From assembly GCA_011317545.1 (NCBI GenBank), contig WUJK01000009.1, positions 2,232,001-2,296,000 on the forward strand: a stretch of 64,000 nucleotides of DNA. The letters run 5' to 3'. Positions 11,384-23,069 of this stretch are shown here, piece by piece. Each line of letters opens with the position of its first letter. The stretch's first letter is position 1. A program made the translations under genes and the position numbers. Source of the DNA: Coniella vitis (taxonomy: Eukaryota; Ascomycota; Sordariomycetes; Diaporthales; Schizoparmaceae). The notes under the pieces are model-generated. The model had not been told where the DNA came from. It worked only from the letters and a program-made list of their open reading frames with translations, and did not search any database.

Positions 11384-12611
11384 CTATTTCTTCCGGGCCT
11401 TGTAGTCTAGGTCGGCGCCATGCTGTAGTAATAAATCCACACCTGCCTCGAACCCCGCATCGATGGCGGCATGGAGCGGCGTCATGCCGTCGATGTCATA
11501 GCTATTGATGAGAGATTGGTTTTGCTTGCACTGCTCGAGCAAGAGCCTGAGGGGCCCCTCGCGGCGCTCTGCAACAGCCCAGTGTAGGGCATTGCGTTTC
11601 TGGTTGTCGACCTGGTCTATCCGCGCCCCATGTTGGATCAAGGTCGTCACTATGCCCTCGAAGCCGCCCTGGATGGCATAGTAGAGGGGAGTCCTTCCGT
11701 CACTGTCCAGTTCGTTACAATTCACTGTGTGCTTTAGCAGCAAGGAGACTATTGGGCCATGGCCCTTTTGTGCAGCAATATGGAGTGGTCCATGCCAGCT
11801 ATTTCCACCTCTTTCTGCTGTTGGAGGCCTCGACTCGACGAAGGGGACGGGATTATTCTGCTGTGGGAAGCTCGTCGACTGGCCTCTGTGTGTCTCTAAT
11901 GGAGAAGGAAGCCCGATGCTGGTAGTGCGGCCGAGCTGGGGCGGGTCTTTGGCTTGGGGCGCGGACGTGTGCAGGGCCGGAGCAGACTTTGGTGTCGCAG
12001 TCCGCCCGCTGTCACCGAAGCTGCTGGGTGGTATAGAATCGGGTACAGCTGTGTGTGTACTCGGGTTGTGCTCCCGTATCGCGCAGGACGCGACGCATGG
12101 TGATGCAAGTTCCTGCGATGTTACCGCGATGTCGGAAGACATGAACGTCTCGAGAAGCTCGTCGTCCCACGATGCCGGGTCAAGAAGCGCCGAGTTGCCA
12201 AAGAGGCCAAAGCGGCAATTTGTGACGGCGGGGTTGACGCTTTGCTGGCTGTGCAGCTGCGACATCGATGAGGACGTGTGGACATGTATGGGCTCATGTT
12301 CTGGCTCGGTCTGCGCCGGTGTAGGTAGTTGAGGCGACTCGGCTGCTGCAGGTGGATTTGACCTGTCAAGATCGATGGTCTTGTTGCTTGAGCGGCGTTG
12401 GTTGGTAGGCGTCGTGTTCGATGCTTGCTGCTGGCCATGCTTCCCTACAAGCTCGACAGCGTGGATTGGTTAGTGAAGTATTCTACGAGACTCAGACCGG
12501 ACCACCTCCGTGCATCGTGACAATATGCTACCACTCACAGCGGAAGCGGCGCTGCGCTAATCGATTCTGGGCGCGACGACGAGCGGTAGCGTCGTCCTTG
12601 CTTGACTCCAT
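11384..12611 (-). CDS. Basic-region plus ankyrin-repeat transcription factor (bANK, TOXE-like)
   Basis: Two exons, 12611-12539 and 12444-11384 (phase 1 junction), 377 residues. Residues 11-24 form a fungal bZIP basic region (NRLAQRRFR, the NRxAQxxFR type of Pap1/Yap1 factors), cut by the intron right after FR. No leucine heptads follow; instead there is a long Ser/Pro/Gln-rich linker. About four ankyrin repeats occupy roughly residues 248-374 (for example GPLHIAAQKGH, GRTPLYYAIQGG, RNALHWAVAE, GMTPLHAAIDAG), and the protein ends just after them. A basic region without zipper plus C-terminal ankyrins defines the bANK family, whose known members TOXE (HC-toxin) and the apicidin regulator activate their own clusters. 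By position it is the likely pathway-specific activator here. Confidence 0.9.
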
Positions 12612-13589
12612 CGGCAATGTAATGATTACCATCCACTATGTGACTTAGTGCTGAGGGGTAATCAAGTAAGCTACAAGTTGAGTTTGTGCTTTTGGGGACC
12701 AACGCAAACGACCATGGAGACTGTTGTAATTCTGATCGAAGATGAAGGTAGGGCTCATGAGAGTTGTAATATACCGGAGTGTCTAAGACCTTCGGCGCCA
12801 ACAAGCCGATTTTACCGAAATGTAACCTGGATCGCAATATGCAGTCCCTTGAAACTGTTAAGTCCGGTCAGCTCTGGGTGCAGCTACCCTCGCCGCCTGA
12901 TAGTGATAATATCGTATTGCATATCACCTAACCTGAGTAGACAGACAGACAGGAAGCTAACATAGCTTATTTTGCGCAGACTGGAGATTCAGTCTCGTTA
13001 GGTTGAAGGCTCTTGAAGCTCTATTGCGACCGCGCGTAGTGATCCTCGCTGGTTGGTTGGAAATGCAATGGTGGTCAGATAAAGGAGCGGGGTTGACGCG
13101 GACTGGGTTAGAAGCCCTGGAGGTGCTTAGAGACCAATGCATATAATCAGTAAGGCTTGCGCCAGGATTGCTCGTTGCCACAGCCGTTGGTCCAGGTACC
13201 TATTTCCGGCGAGTACAAGGCAACTAGACCTGCGGTCAAGTAGCGAGGAACAGGTCGTAGCGAGCACCGTCATCGTCGAGTCGGAGCCTTCCGGGCCTTT
13301 TTGATTTGGAATATAAAGATGATAAGGATTGCAAGGTGTACTGACTTTCTACCCCGTTTCCAAAAGGAAACAGTGACTTTATATGCTTCGTCGGCACCGC
13401 GTAGACTGTAATTTCCGTGGCGTTTATTTGTGACACAACAGCTGAGTCCCCAACTGCCTCGGAAGCGAGACCGGATGAGCAGTTGTCAGACAAGCGTGTG
13501 CGAATGGTAAAGGATTGGATAAGCGTTGTTTCGTATGCGGTGTCACGAAAATTAGTACATCTGTCTTGTGTGTGTAACGAGGAGTGACT
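12612..13589. promoter_or_regulatory. bANK upstream region
   Basis: About 1 kb upstream of the regulator start. Base composition is ordinary, and there is no gene I can support. It presumably holds the bANK promoter. Confidence 0.45.
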
Positions 13590-14530
13590 TGGAGCTACAG
13601 GAGAGGCTATTCTTTATTCGGTTCCTCTAGTATCTTTTATATAAGGTCTAGGAAAGACGCTAGGCTAGCTACGATCCTGCCGCTCGAAACCTACTCTATA
13701 TATACGGCAAAATACTTTATCTAAAGGTCGCGAGAAATAGCGTTATAGATAAAGTAGACTTAAGAGAGATCGTCGCCTATATAGGCGCTATACCGATAGA
13801 TCTTATTACGTATATCGATAAACTAAGCGTTAAGCTTATCGCAGCTTTTAAGCGGCTCTCGTATAGAGAAAAGTAGGCGAGAAAGAGACTCTATAGTAGC
13901 GAGCGGAGGGGGAATAAAATTAGGTGGAAAATAGCGCGAAAGGTGCTCGTACGCTGCTCTAGGTTACTATAATAAGGCGACGGATCTTTCGCTATTAAGG
14001 AGTTTAATTAAATATAAAGGGCTTACGTATAAAGACTTAAAACGTAAGGGTTAATATACTATAATTAATTAAACTAAGGAGTAGAAGTCTAGCTATAAGG
14101 GAGCTACGTGTATACGGCTCCCGAATAAATACGTATCGGCTTATATCCCACGTAACCAAGCCCTAATAACCAGGCACCTGCCTGACCTGTAATAGTAAGG
14201 ATAAAATCTAATAATTTAAATAAAGCTAATTTGCCTAAAAACGCAATAAAACGTTTAAGAGTTATAATAATATTTGTTTATATAATATAGTTAAAGATAT
14301 AATAAAAACGATAGTAGAATAGAGTAGGTTATAAAATTAGCTAGCTTTAAAAAAGTATATAAGACGAAGTTTAATTAATACTAACTATACTTAGTCGTTT
14401 AGGACGCACGGATTATATGCCTATATATCTTCGATATTAACTTAATCGCCTTATCGTATAGCTCCAAGTTACTCTTAGTAATATAATAACTCGAAGACTT
14501 TATAATACTTACTGAATTTCAATTCAACTA
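13590..14530. repeat. RIP-degraded transposon relic inside the cluster
   Basis: Sharp onset of AT-rich sequence with very few CA/TG dinucleotides and many TA steps, the same texture as the retroelement block at the right of the window. All frames are dense in TAG/TAA. I could not assign it to a transposon class from residual motifs. Edges are approximate. It separates the PKS/CYP1/CYP2/BBE1/bANK half of the cluster from the CYP3-MFS half. Confidence 0.65.
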
Positions 14531-15064
14531 GCCTTCTCAGGCCCCCACATCTCTTCTCGGCGTATTATCTAACAGTGTTACGAACTATTAAGCGACCCAC
14601 TATAATCTACCTCCGTACTGCAGCAATTCATGGTTATCAGCCAAGCAATCGGCCCAGTCGGCAATTTGTCTGACGCCATCATTTGCACCCTATCTTTTGG
14701 GCTTTTGGGCCACTTGCATACCAATTTACATATGAACTACCCCACCACTCTCTTGATCCTTTAAGATCCTTTGATGACAGTGTGCTCGACTTATCTACGT
14801 GTACATAGTATGTGAAGAACTACCCCGCGACCCCTCACCGCCTGCAAGTGCTTACACACAGATGCATGCTTTTCTACAAAGGGTCGGTCCTTTGGTAAAT
14901 CAAGCAATGTAATCAATAATCTGAGATAGTCACCAATTACTGTTACTTGTGGATAATAAATGCGAGAATATTACTTTGAGATAGTTCGACTGCATAAATA
15001 GTAGAGTACGGGAGTTGAAATCATTTGTCTTATAGTCGATCCAGGCTTTTGGTCAATAGCTTCC
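14531..15064 (+). promoter_or_regulatory. CYP3 upstream region
   Basis: Ordinary composition returns after the relic. A TATA-like CATAAATA lies at 14993-15000, about 65 bases before the CYP3 ATG. No gene seen. Confidence 0.4.
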
Positions 15065-17343
15065 ATGGGTCAAATTGCTTGGATACACCTGCCGAATATG
15101 ATTTCTACAGCATCGTTCTTAGACCATTTACCACTGCCTTGGTTGTTTGACCTTCGAGCGCGAAGTAAGGATGGTACTGGCATGGAAAGCATTGGAGTCA
15201 AGGTTTTTATTACAGGGTTGCTTGCCTACACTGTGGCTCTTGGAATTTATAGACGTAGGTATTCCTTGATCACACCATTCGAGACAGATAGCACGAACTG
15301 ACTTTCGCTCCTTCGGTCAGATTTCTTCCATCCTCTTGCAAAGATACCGGGGCCCCGATTAGCAGGTAACAACTTGATCAGGTGGGCTGTAGCTCTCAAG
15401 CTTGACTTCTGACTTCTGTTTAGCTATATCGTACTTCCCAGAGGTTTACCATGATGCATTACGCGGAGGCCAGTTTTTCCGCGCCATTGATGAATGGCAT
15501 AGAAAATATGGTCAGTACTGCCGTGGCAAAATATATTCTCATTTGTCCATGCCCCCGTGTTTTCTGCCACTCTCTTCTACAGGTTCAGGATGGAAGAGGG
15601 CCAGTTACTGGTATGATACACAGTGCTCTCATGACTGAAGTATTTGAGATCAGGTCCTATCATCCGCATCAATCCAGATGAGGTGCACTTCGATGATCCA
15701 GAGATCCTGGACACGATCTTCCCCGGAGCTGGGAGGAGAACAAACAAACCACCTGTGGTGGCAAAGAGGACTGGAAGTAAGTCGTAGCCACCAACCCGGA
15801 TTACTCACGCCATCATGCCTGGCAACCAGTGTGCTAATGTGCCCTTCCCCCCTGAACAGCGCCCGATTCCATGGTGGCGACCGTAGACCATGACCAGCAT
15901 CGTCGGCGACGCAATGCTGTCAACGCCTTCTTCTCCACCTCGAGCATTCGTCGACTGGAGCCCATCATGAAGGAGCACATGGCCAAGCTCTTAGAACGGA
16001 TAGATGAGCACGGCAAGAGGAGCGAGGTGGTGCAGATGCATCACATGTTCAAGGCCTGCACAAGTGACGTTATCAACATATACGCCTTTGGCGACTCATT
16101 TCAATTTCTTGACCAGGCAGACTACGGTTCACCCTACTTCGATGCAACCGAAAAGTTCTTTGCACTCACGCACATCTTTGGCCACTTCACATGGATCGCA
16201 GACCTGGTCCAATCGCTTCCCTTGGCGCTGGTTGCCCTCGCCGCTCCTTCTTTAGGGCCACTATGGGAGAAACAGAGCGTACGTTGCCCATAGAATGACA
16301 ATTCTATCCAGTGAGGAGTCAAGTGCTGATATTCAGAGGTGAACAAAGTGGTGGATTGATAAGGTTCGCGAGATCAGGAACTCGCCCAACCCAGAGAGGA
16401 TCAAAACTACCATCTTCGAAGGACTTTTGAGCAGTCAGCTGCCTGCAGAGGACAAAGAAGACGCAAGGCTGGCTGCGGAGGCGCAGTTGGTGGTGTTTGC
16501 TGGCGAGGGAACAACCGGTAAGTGACCACTTCTAAGGTTGAGCTTGAGCTCAACCATAAGACCCACCCGCAATCCGTGTCATTCTCCCAGAGATGGAGTG
16601 AATATGTAACATTGTGAATATATAACTAAATCTATATAGCATATACCCTTAGCGCCGCTGTTTATGAGATTCTGGCGCACCCAGAGGTACTTCGGAAACT
16701 GAAGGATGAGCTGGCGGTGGCGATTCCCAATCCGAACGAGATTCCATCCTTCTCGCAGGTTGATGGCCTTCCATATTTCAACGCCATCGTTCAGGAGGTT
16801 GTCCGCTTACACCCAGGCGTCATGAACCGGCAGCCGCGAATCTCCCCGGATCTACCTATCGAATATCGGGACCGCAGCAACGGCAAAGCTTACGTGCTCC
16901 CGCCTGGGACACTGGTGACCATGTCGCCGCTCACGACACACATGAACGTCGCAGTCTTCAAAGATCCTTATAAGTTCGAACCGCAGAGGTGGATCGATGA
17001 TCCCAAGATTGGCCGGGCGTTCTTGGGGTTTTCTCGTGGTTCCAGAAGCTGTCTCGGGTAGGTCACATGTTTCGTTTGCTCAAATTGCTTCCTCCTGACA
17101 AGTGAAGTCGCGCATGCTGACGATATTATGACTTGTCCTGACAGCATGAATCTCGCTCGCAAGGAAATGGCCATAGTCCTGGCCACGCTCTTCAGGAGGT
17201 TCGACTTATACCGCGGCCAAGATGGGCGAACCCTCGAGCTCTTTGACACGGAGCGCGCTCGGGATATCGACCCGAACAGTGACAAAATCATTCCGGTCCC
17301 TGCCAAAGGGAGTAAGGGACTCCGCGTCAAGATTAGATGTTAA
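15065..17343 (+). CDS. Cytochrome P450 (CYP3), trichodiene-oxygenase-like
   Basis: Eight exons: 15065-15254, 15321-15365, 15424-15510, 15654-15776, 15860-16278, 16349-16517, 16640-17057 and 17145-17343. All junction phases agree, giving 549 residues. A membrane anchor is followed by HFFHPLAKIPGPRL. Next comes GPIIRINPDEVHFDDPEI, then the I-helix AGEGTT (339-344), the K-helix EVVR (397-400), FEPQRW, and the heme loop FSRGSRSCLG with Cys near 482. All canonical residues are present, unlike CYP1, which has the same general architecture and many similar intron positions. The third intron (15511-15653, 143 bases) is long for this gene. Substrate unknown; it probably acts at the ER membrane on the cluster product. 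Confidence 0.92.
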
Positions 17344-18040
17344 GTATTATATATCTTGCTGTGACGATCCAGAGCAAGGCAAATGGAATAGAGCAACTTG
17401 ACTTTCATTCAGAGGCTATTACAATAGGCATTCGAGCGCTCTGCATATACAGACAGTCTGCTCCACACTGGAGCGGAATTGAGATTTGAGCTGCGCGACA
17501 TTTACATAAGCTTCCGACAGTCCTAAGATGTATCACGAACACATGGCTAGCAAAGTTTTAAATGATTCAATCTCTTTCTCGCCTCCACCCTTGCACACGT
17601 ATGAATATTTATAGTTAAGATATTTCTATCAATTATTTATACGCAAAGAGTTCAATAAAGTCAAAGTCATTACTATAGTAACAACACTGAGAAAAAGAAT
17701 ATTTTATTGGGCGAAAAGGCAAGTAACAGTCAAAGCCTGCAGACTTTTGGGAATAGAGCCACCTAAGATATATATCCCTAGGTAGCCTAGACAAGTCACA
17801 AGTTAGCGTTGCGCTTATCCACAAAGTTCTTGTCTAGACATGGAGAACCTAGAGTTCCGGCGTGATAGGGCGGCCGTGATTGGACTGCTGCATGTGAGTG
17901 TCAATTCGTGAAGGTGACTGGACCTTGGAAACAGCTAGGATATATCAAGCTAGTGTACTTGTTGAGAACCTATGCGTTCAATGTCCATGACCCTGAAAAT
18001 AGAGCAACAGAAACCCCTCTTATTATAATGCTAGAAACCG
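17344..18040. other. Intergenic region, CYP3/CYP4 convergent
   Basis: AT-rich tail-to-tail spacer of about 700 bases. No gene or repeat I can name. Confidence 0.55.
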
Positions 18041-19975
18041 TTATTCACCGTGTGTAATCTCTCGCAGGCACATGAAGCAGTCCTTTGGCTCGTTCGACAT
18101 AACCAGAGCCGGCTCATGCCCCGAGAACGACGGCGGACAGGGGAGACATTCGAAATTCCACACAAGCAGCACAATCCCGATGCGAATTTTGATATACGCC
18201 AGCCTCTTCCCGTAGCACTGCCTGACGCCCAAGCCGAAGGCGATCTGTGGCCCGGCGAGTGGGTCGAACTTCCCGCCCGCCAGCCACCTCTCGGGCTTGA
18301 AGGCCGCCATATCCTGGGGATCCCAAGCCAGCCGCGCAGTCTGCTTGTTCGTGGGTGCGCCCCGGTGGCGCCGCGACTCGTCTATCTCGAACGGGGGAGA
18401 TGTCATGCTGGGCCCCGTCACCAGGCAGCTGATCTGAGTACCCTTGGGAATGTGGTATCCTAGAAGCTCGGTATCGACTATGGCCTCGCGGTCCACGACG
18501 GGCACGGTGTTTGCGCACCGCATGACCTCCTCGAGGAAGGCATCGAGATATGCGATCTGGGTCCCAGTAATGTCCTCGATGCTGGGATCACGACTTTCTG
18601 AGGCGGCCGCCGCGTAGGCCGCGACGAGGGCTTCGCGGAGCTTTGCTTGCGCGGAGGGATAGTCGGCCAGATACTTGACCGCCCAGCACATTGTGGTGCT
18701 GGTCGTGTCGTGACCGGCCACGACGAACCCAAAGACCTATGATACGATTTTGTGCGTTAGGTTCACACCATATTTTAGCTAGGGTAGAGCACGGGGACTG
18801 ACTTCATCCATCATGACTCTCGAAAAGTAATTCGGCCTGCGTCCTTCTTTTTGAGACAGCACTTTCTCGCGTGACACCATGTGGTCGACCGCGGAGGTAA
18901 TTCTCTTGCCTCCGTGTTCCTCAAGCCTGGCAATCGCGGCTGTGATTTCCTTTTTGAGGTAAGATTCCTTGATCTTCGTGGCCTTCCTGATACGGGGCTT
19001 GCGCATCACATAGGCCCAGTGAAGATTCACCATGGGGCTCCCGCGGACCTCCATGGTGGTGTGAGAGAGGGTGATGGTTGCCCTGACCAGATCATCTACC
19101 TGCCCTCTGGGGAACACGATAGGATCTTCACGGTCGCCCGTATCCCTGAGTTTCTTTTCCCCGTCTGGACCGAGCGTTCTGAGCGCCTCAAGAGTGGGCT
19201 CGGAAGTGCTGTGCCCAAAGTGCTGCCCGTATGAGAATCCGTGCACAGAATCCAGAGTCTCCCTGTTGATATCGTCGCGGGCGTCCCAGTGCCGCCCGTC
19301 AGCAATTCTGGCCTTCTCCCGCCAGACATCGAGGAGTACCGTCATACTATGGTGCATGACAGGTCCCGCGATCTTATTTAGGAATGCCGGGGTTGCGAGG
19401 TCTTGAATTAATCGCCGCTGGGACTTCCATGCATCGTTGGTCTTCAGCAACACATGATGGTCCGGGCCGATGCCCCTTACCAGATCGCCCAGTGAGCTAG
19501 ATCTGTCGAAATCCCTCCCGCGAGAGCCGAGGACTTCTTGGGCTTCACGGAAGTCCGCAAGGACCAACAAAGGCCGGCCCAAAGGCTTGATGAAGACTTG
19601 TACCAAGGGCGAATTCAGTGATTGAACCGTTTTGAGCAAATATGTGATGAAGGTGCCATTGTCTTGGGAGATATGCGAAAGTAGAGCAGGGGCATCCCCT
19701 AGAATTTTGCGCGCCGCTGGTTTGTTGTAAGGGATGCCATGGAGAGGCCTTGGGAGTGCGAGCCAGTAAAGTAATGGAAATAGAAGGGCTGTAGCGGCTA
19801 GGTAGGCAGTGGTGGTCGAGGCGAAGGTTGCGTGCGTATGCAAATATTGCAACCCATCATCAACAAGACCCATGTAAGTTGACATATCTTTTGGCATAGC
19901 GGATTGATGTATAGCGATAAAACAACAAAGCACTGGGATGTATCGCAGTAAGGAGACCAATGACTTATGGATCAA
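18041..19975 (-). CDS. Cytochrome P450 (CYP4), paralogue of CYP2 and CYP5
   Basis: Two exons, 19975-18803 and 18736-18041, phase 0 junction, 622 residues from the first Met. A start at Met 31 (19885, MSTYMG) gives 592 residues, the same length as CYP2, and is my preferred alternative. The anchor lies before LPRPLHGIPYNKPA. The I-helix AGHDTT is at 398-403, EEVMR forms the K-helix, FKPERW follows, and the heme loop FGLGVRQCYGKR has Cys near 565 (numbering from the first Met). The single intron sits at the same place as the first intron of CYP2, just before the I-helix. The second CYP2 intron is absent and the flanking residues are fused (GTQISCLVTGP). It is tandem with CYP5 on the same strand. 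Confidence 0.92.
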
Positions 19976-21153
19976 CAGAATGACTGTGAAAGCCAGGTGC
20001 TACAAACTATATACTAGCATCTCTATTCGTCTTCTTCAGTTTACGATACCGGATATCTAGTATGCTACGTAGTCAAATTTGTTCTCAATGACACATATTG
20101 TCTTACTTGGTAAACGCTTACAGGCTAGCAGAGACCTCTTAATATATACATCACGGGCAAGATGGAGCAACGATCCATTAAATTGGCCATACCTGCGTCT
20201 TCAACGCTGTGGGACGATTCTTCAAAGCATTATTTGATTGCTTTATTTAAGGGAAGACATACGAATCCCAGGGTTTCGCTACTCTGCATTATCCTTCATC
20301 GTTATCCTGATGTCCACGGATAAAGATCTTGGTAGCTAGGCGCTGGTGCAATGATCTCCCAATCCTCCTCAAGAGAGGATGCACTCTAGCTTATCATGTC
20401 CAGCACATCTTGATTTGTGTATCTTTTCTCCCGTTTGATTACATGTAATCGACTCGGAGGAACCGTACGGGGTAAAGGCCGCCAAAACCGAGGTATAACA
20501 AGCTCTAATTCTCTGTGCCATATAGAGTATTCATTCCATGGGTGTGTGTGTAGTGCTTACGGCTCCTTTTGGACCAACTACCTACCAGAACGGACCGTAA
20601 TCACGCCGTCGGATCACGGTCCTTCGATAAATCATATCTGGCTGCTTACTATGCATGACTTTCGGACGAACTTGTAATTGACATCACTTGTATGGATCAA
20701 TAAGGGGTTATCAACATCCCGGTCTTTAGCCGTAGCTACCCAGGTATCGTTTGGGCTTCGGCAGGGAACGGGAACCCTACATGCATCGCAGGCTTTGGAT
20801 GCATTAGGTCTACAGCACCTTTGAGAAGTTCCGAGACAGGAATACTCGCACAGTCGATCCCGCCGTTTATTCTAGTAATCTCACATGCTTGCTAATCAGT
20901 TAGGCGGAGCTTGCGAGAAGATTTTGCAATGCCCATAAATCTCCTAAGTCCTGACAGCACCTCAGATGACTTACAGCAAGTTACATGCGAGGTATGCATC
21001 TACGGAAAAGCGCAGGGCAGGGCCTTACCGTTTGGGCTGGGTTTGGACTTATTTTGACTACTGTATGGCGCCATGCGAATGACGATTATGGAGTGAGACT
21101 GACTAATCAACAAGAAAAATTGCAAATCAATATTGTTGCGATGATGTTTTCCA
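19976..21153. promoter_or_regulatory. CYP4 upstream region
   Basis: About 1.2 kb between the CYP4 start and the CYP5 stop. It should hold the CYP4 promoter. An imperfect inverted repeat (arms 20592-20603 and 20611-20622) lies near the middle. Short open frames here have no recognisable content. Confidence 0.45.
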
Positions 21154-23069
21154 TCATGCTATTTTTGGCACCTGAGATGTGTCCGAAGAAACGCCCAAAT
21201 CAACCTCGCGTAAGCGCACGTAGCAATGCCTCGGCCTGCTTGTCATGAGCATGACCGAACCATATCCAGATAGTTCTTTGGGGCATCTCAGCAGTTCAAA
21301 ATTCCAAACAAGCAAAGTAACAAAAATTCTCATCTCCAAATAGGCAAGTCTCTTGCCGAAACATGCCCGAGGTCCCGCACTGAAGGCCAGGTGAGGTCCA
21401 GCATTCGGGTCAAAACTGACGCCGTGTTCCCCGCTCTTAAGCCAACGGTCTGGTTTGAATGAAGCAATTTCGTCATTATCCCACGTTTTCTCCCGCCCCT
21501 CCTTCTTAATGGCTTGGCTGGATGTGCTGCGCCTCGCCTCGTCGATCTGAAAGGCAGGACTCATCAGCCCAGGCCCGAGCTGCAAGCACAGAACATCGGT
21601 ACCCTTGGGTATATAATGCCCCAAGAGTTCTGTATCGACCATAGACTCGCGATCAAGCATGGGGATAGTGCCGCCGGTCCGTAAAGATTCGTCAAGCCAT
21701 GCGTCGAGGTATGGGATCTGTGTTTGCGTGATTTCCTGCGCCGTCGGATTGCGCCTTTGAGACATGGCTTCTGCGAGGCCATCTTGTAACGCATCTCTCA
21801 GTCTGGTCTGCTCATCTGGGTGATCCGCTAAAATCTTTACGGCCCAGCAAAGAGAGGTTGATGTAGTATCAGCGCCCGCAATAATGAAGCCAAATGCCTG
21901 TCAAGACGCGAGAGTGAACATTGTCAGTAAATCTAATCATCTCGCCCATCTATAAGTGCCAGCCAAGATGGAGTGTGGAAGCTCTGCTTTACCTCGTCAA
22001 TCATTACTTTGGAGCAATAGTCTGGCATCCGCCCTTCTTTGGACGCATTCTCCTTTTCCCGTCGTACCATGAAATCAACGGCAGACTTTTCCGTCTCGGT
22101 GCCCGTCTCCATCCTCTTAGCAGCTCCTTTCAACTCTTTGATAACGAACGCGTCCTTGGTTTGCCTTGCTTTTCGCATGTACGGTCTTCGGATGACATAT
22201 TCCCAACGTAGGCTCGGCCATATGCTGCCCTGCACTTGCTCTATGGACTTAGTAACATCGATGGATGCGGCAATGACCTCGTCCATATTCCCGGAGGGAA
22301 ACTCCATCAGCTGCCCCGGCTTCGAGGCACGTCTCCGGAGCTCGTCAATGGATGAAGCGCCCAACAAAGTGAGCGCAGAGGACGAAGCCTCGAGTGCGCT
22401 ATGACGGAACTTGGGCCCGTATGCAAAGCCATTAACAGCGTCGAGAACGGCATGATCCAAGTCGTCGTTGGCAGCCCAAGGCCTACCGTCGGCAATCCTG
22501 CTCTTGGAATGCCACAACTCGACCAGTTTCAGCGCCTCGCGGTGAATCATCGGAGCCGCCACGCCATTCAGGAAGGCGGGCGACATGGAATCCTGGATCA
22601 GCCGCCGTTGCGCCTTGTGCCTCGCATTGGTCAGTTGGCGGATGTGATGGTCGGGCCCCAAGTATTTGAGGAGCTCTATGGCCTTGCTAGACCTGTCGAA
22701 CTCTTTGCGGCGTAGGAGGTCAATCGCCTCGCGGTAATCAGCCAGTATCACAATCGGCTTCTTCAACGGGCTGTAGAAAAGCTGCGCGATCGGCGTGTTG
22801 AGCGACTGGACCGTTTCCAGGAGGTAGGTGATAAAGGTACCCTCGGTCGCCTCGATATGGGATAGCATGGCGGGGACATCTCCGAGGAGCCTCCGAGCTG
22901 AGTCTTTGTTATATGGTATGCCAGGAATGGGCTTGGGGAGGAGCATGTAATAGAGTAGATACAGCAATAGCGTGAAGCAGACGAGGACGAAACTAAGCGA
23001 GTCAAGCTTCGCTTGAGAATGCAACAACTGCCGCGCGCCCGCCACCAATTCTATGTTGGAAAAGCCCAT
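21154..23069 (-). CDS. Cytochrome P450 (CYP5), paralogue of CYP2 and CYP4
   Basis: Two exons, 23069-21993 and 21897-21154, phase 0, 606 residues. The anchor lies before LPKPIPGIPYNKDS. The I-helix AGADTTS starts near 366, the K-helix is DESLR, the aromatic-region motif is FKPDRW, and the heme loop FSAGPRACFGKR has Cys near 538. It has the one-intron structure of CYP4, with the intron at the homologous site before the I-helix. It shares GIPYN, MLSHIE, GTFITY and DTELLGHYIPKGT with CYP2 and CYP4, which shows a local family expansion. The N-terminal half is more diverged than between CYP2 and CYP4 by eye. The upstream region is shared with BBE2, which is transcribed the other way. Confidence 0.92.

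Noticed and set aside
12648..12965. 105-codon plus-strand frame upstream of the bANK gene
   Set aside because: Antisense promoter region; no recognisable protein features and no neighbouring exon.
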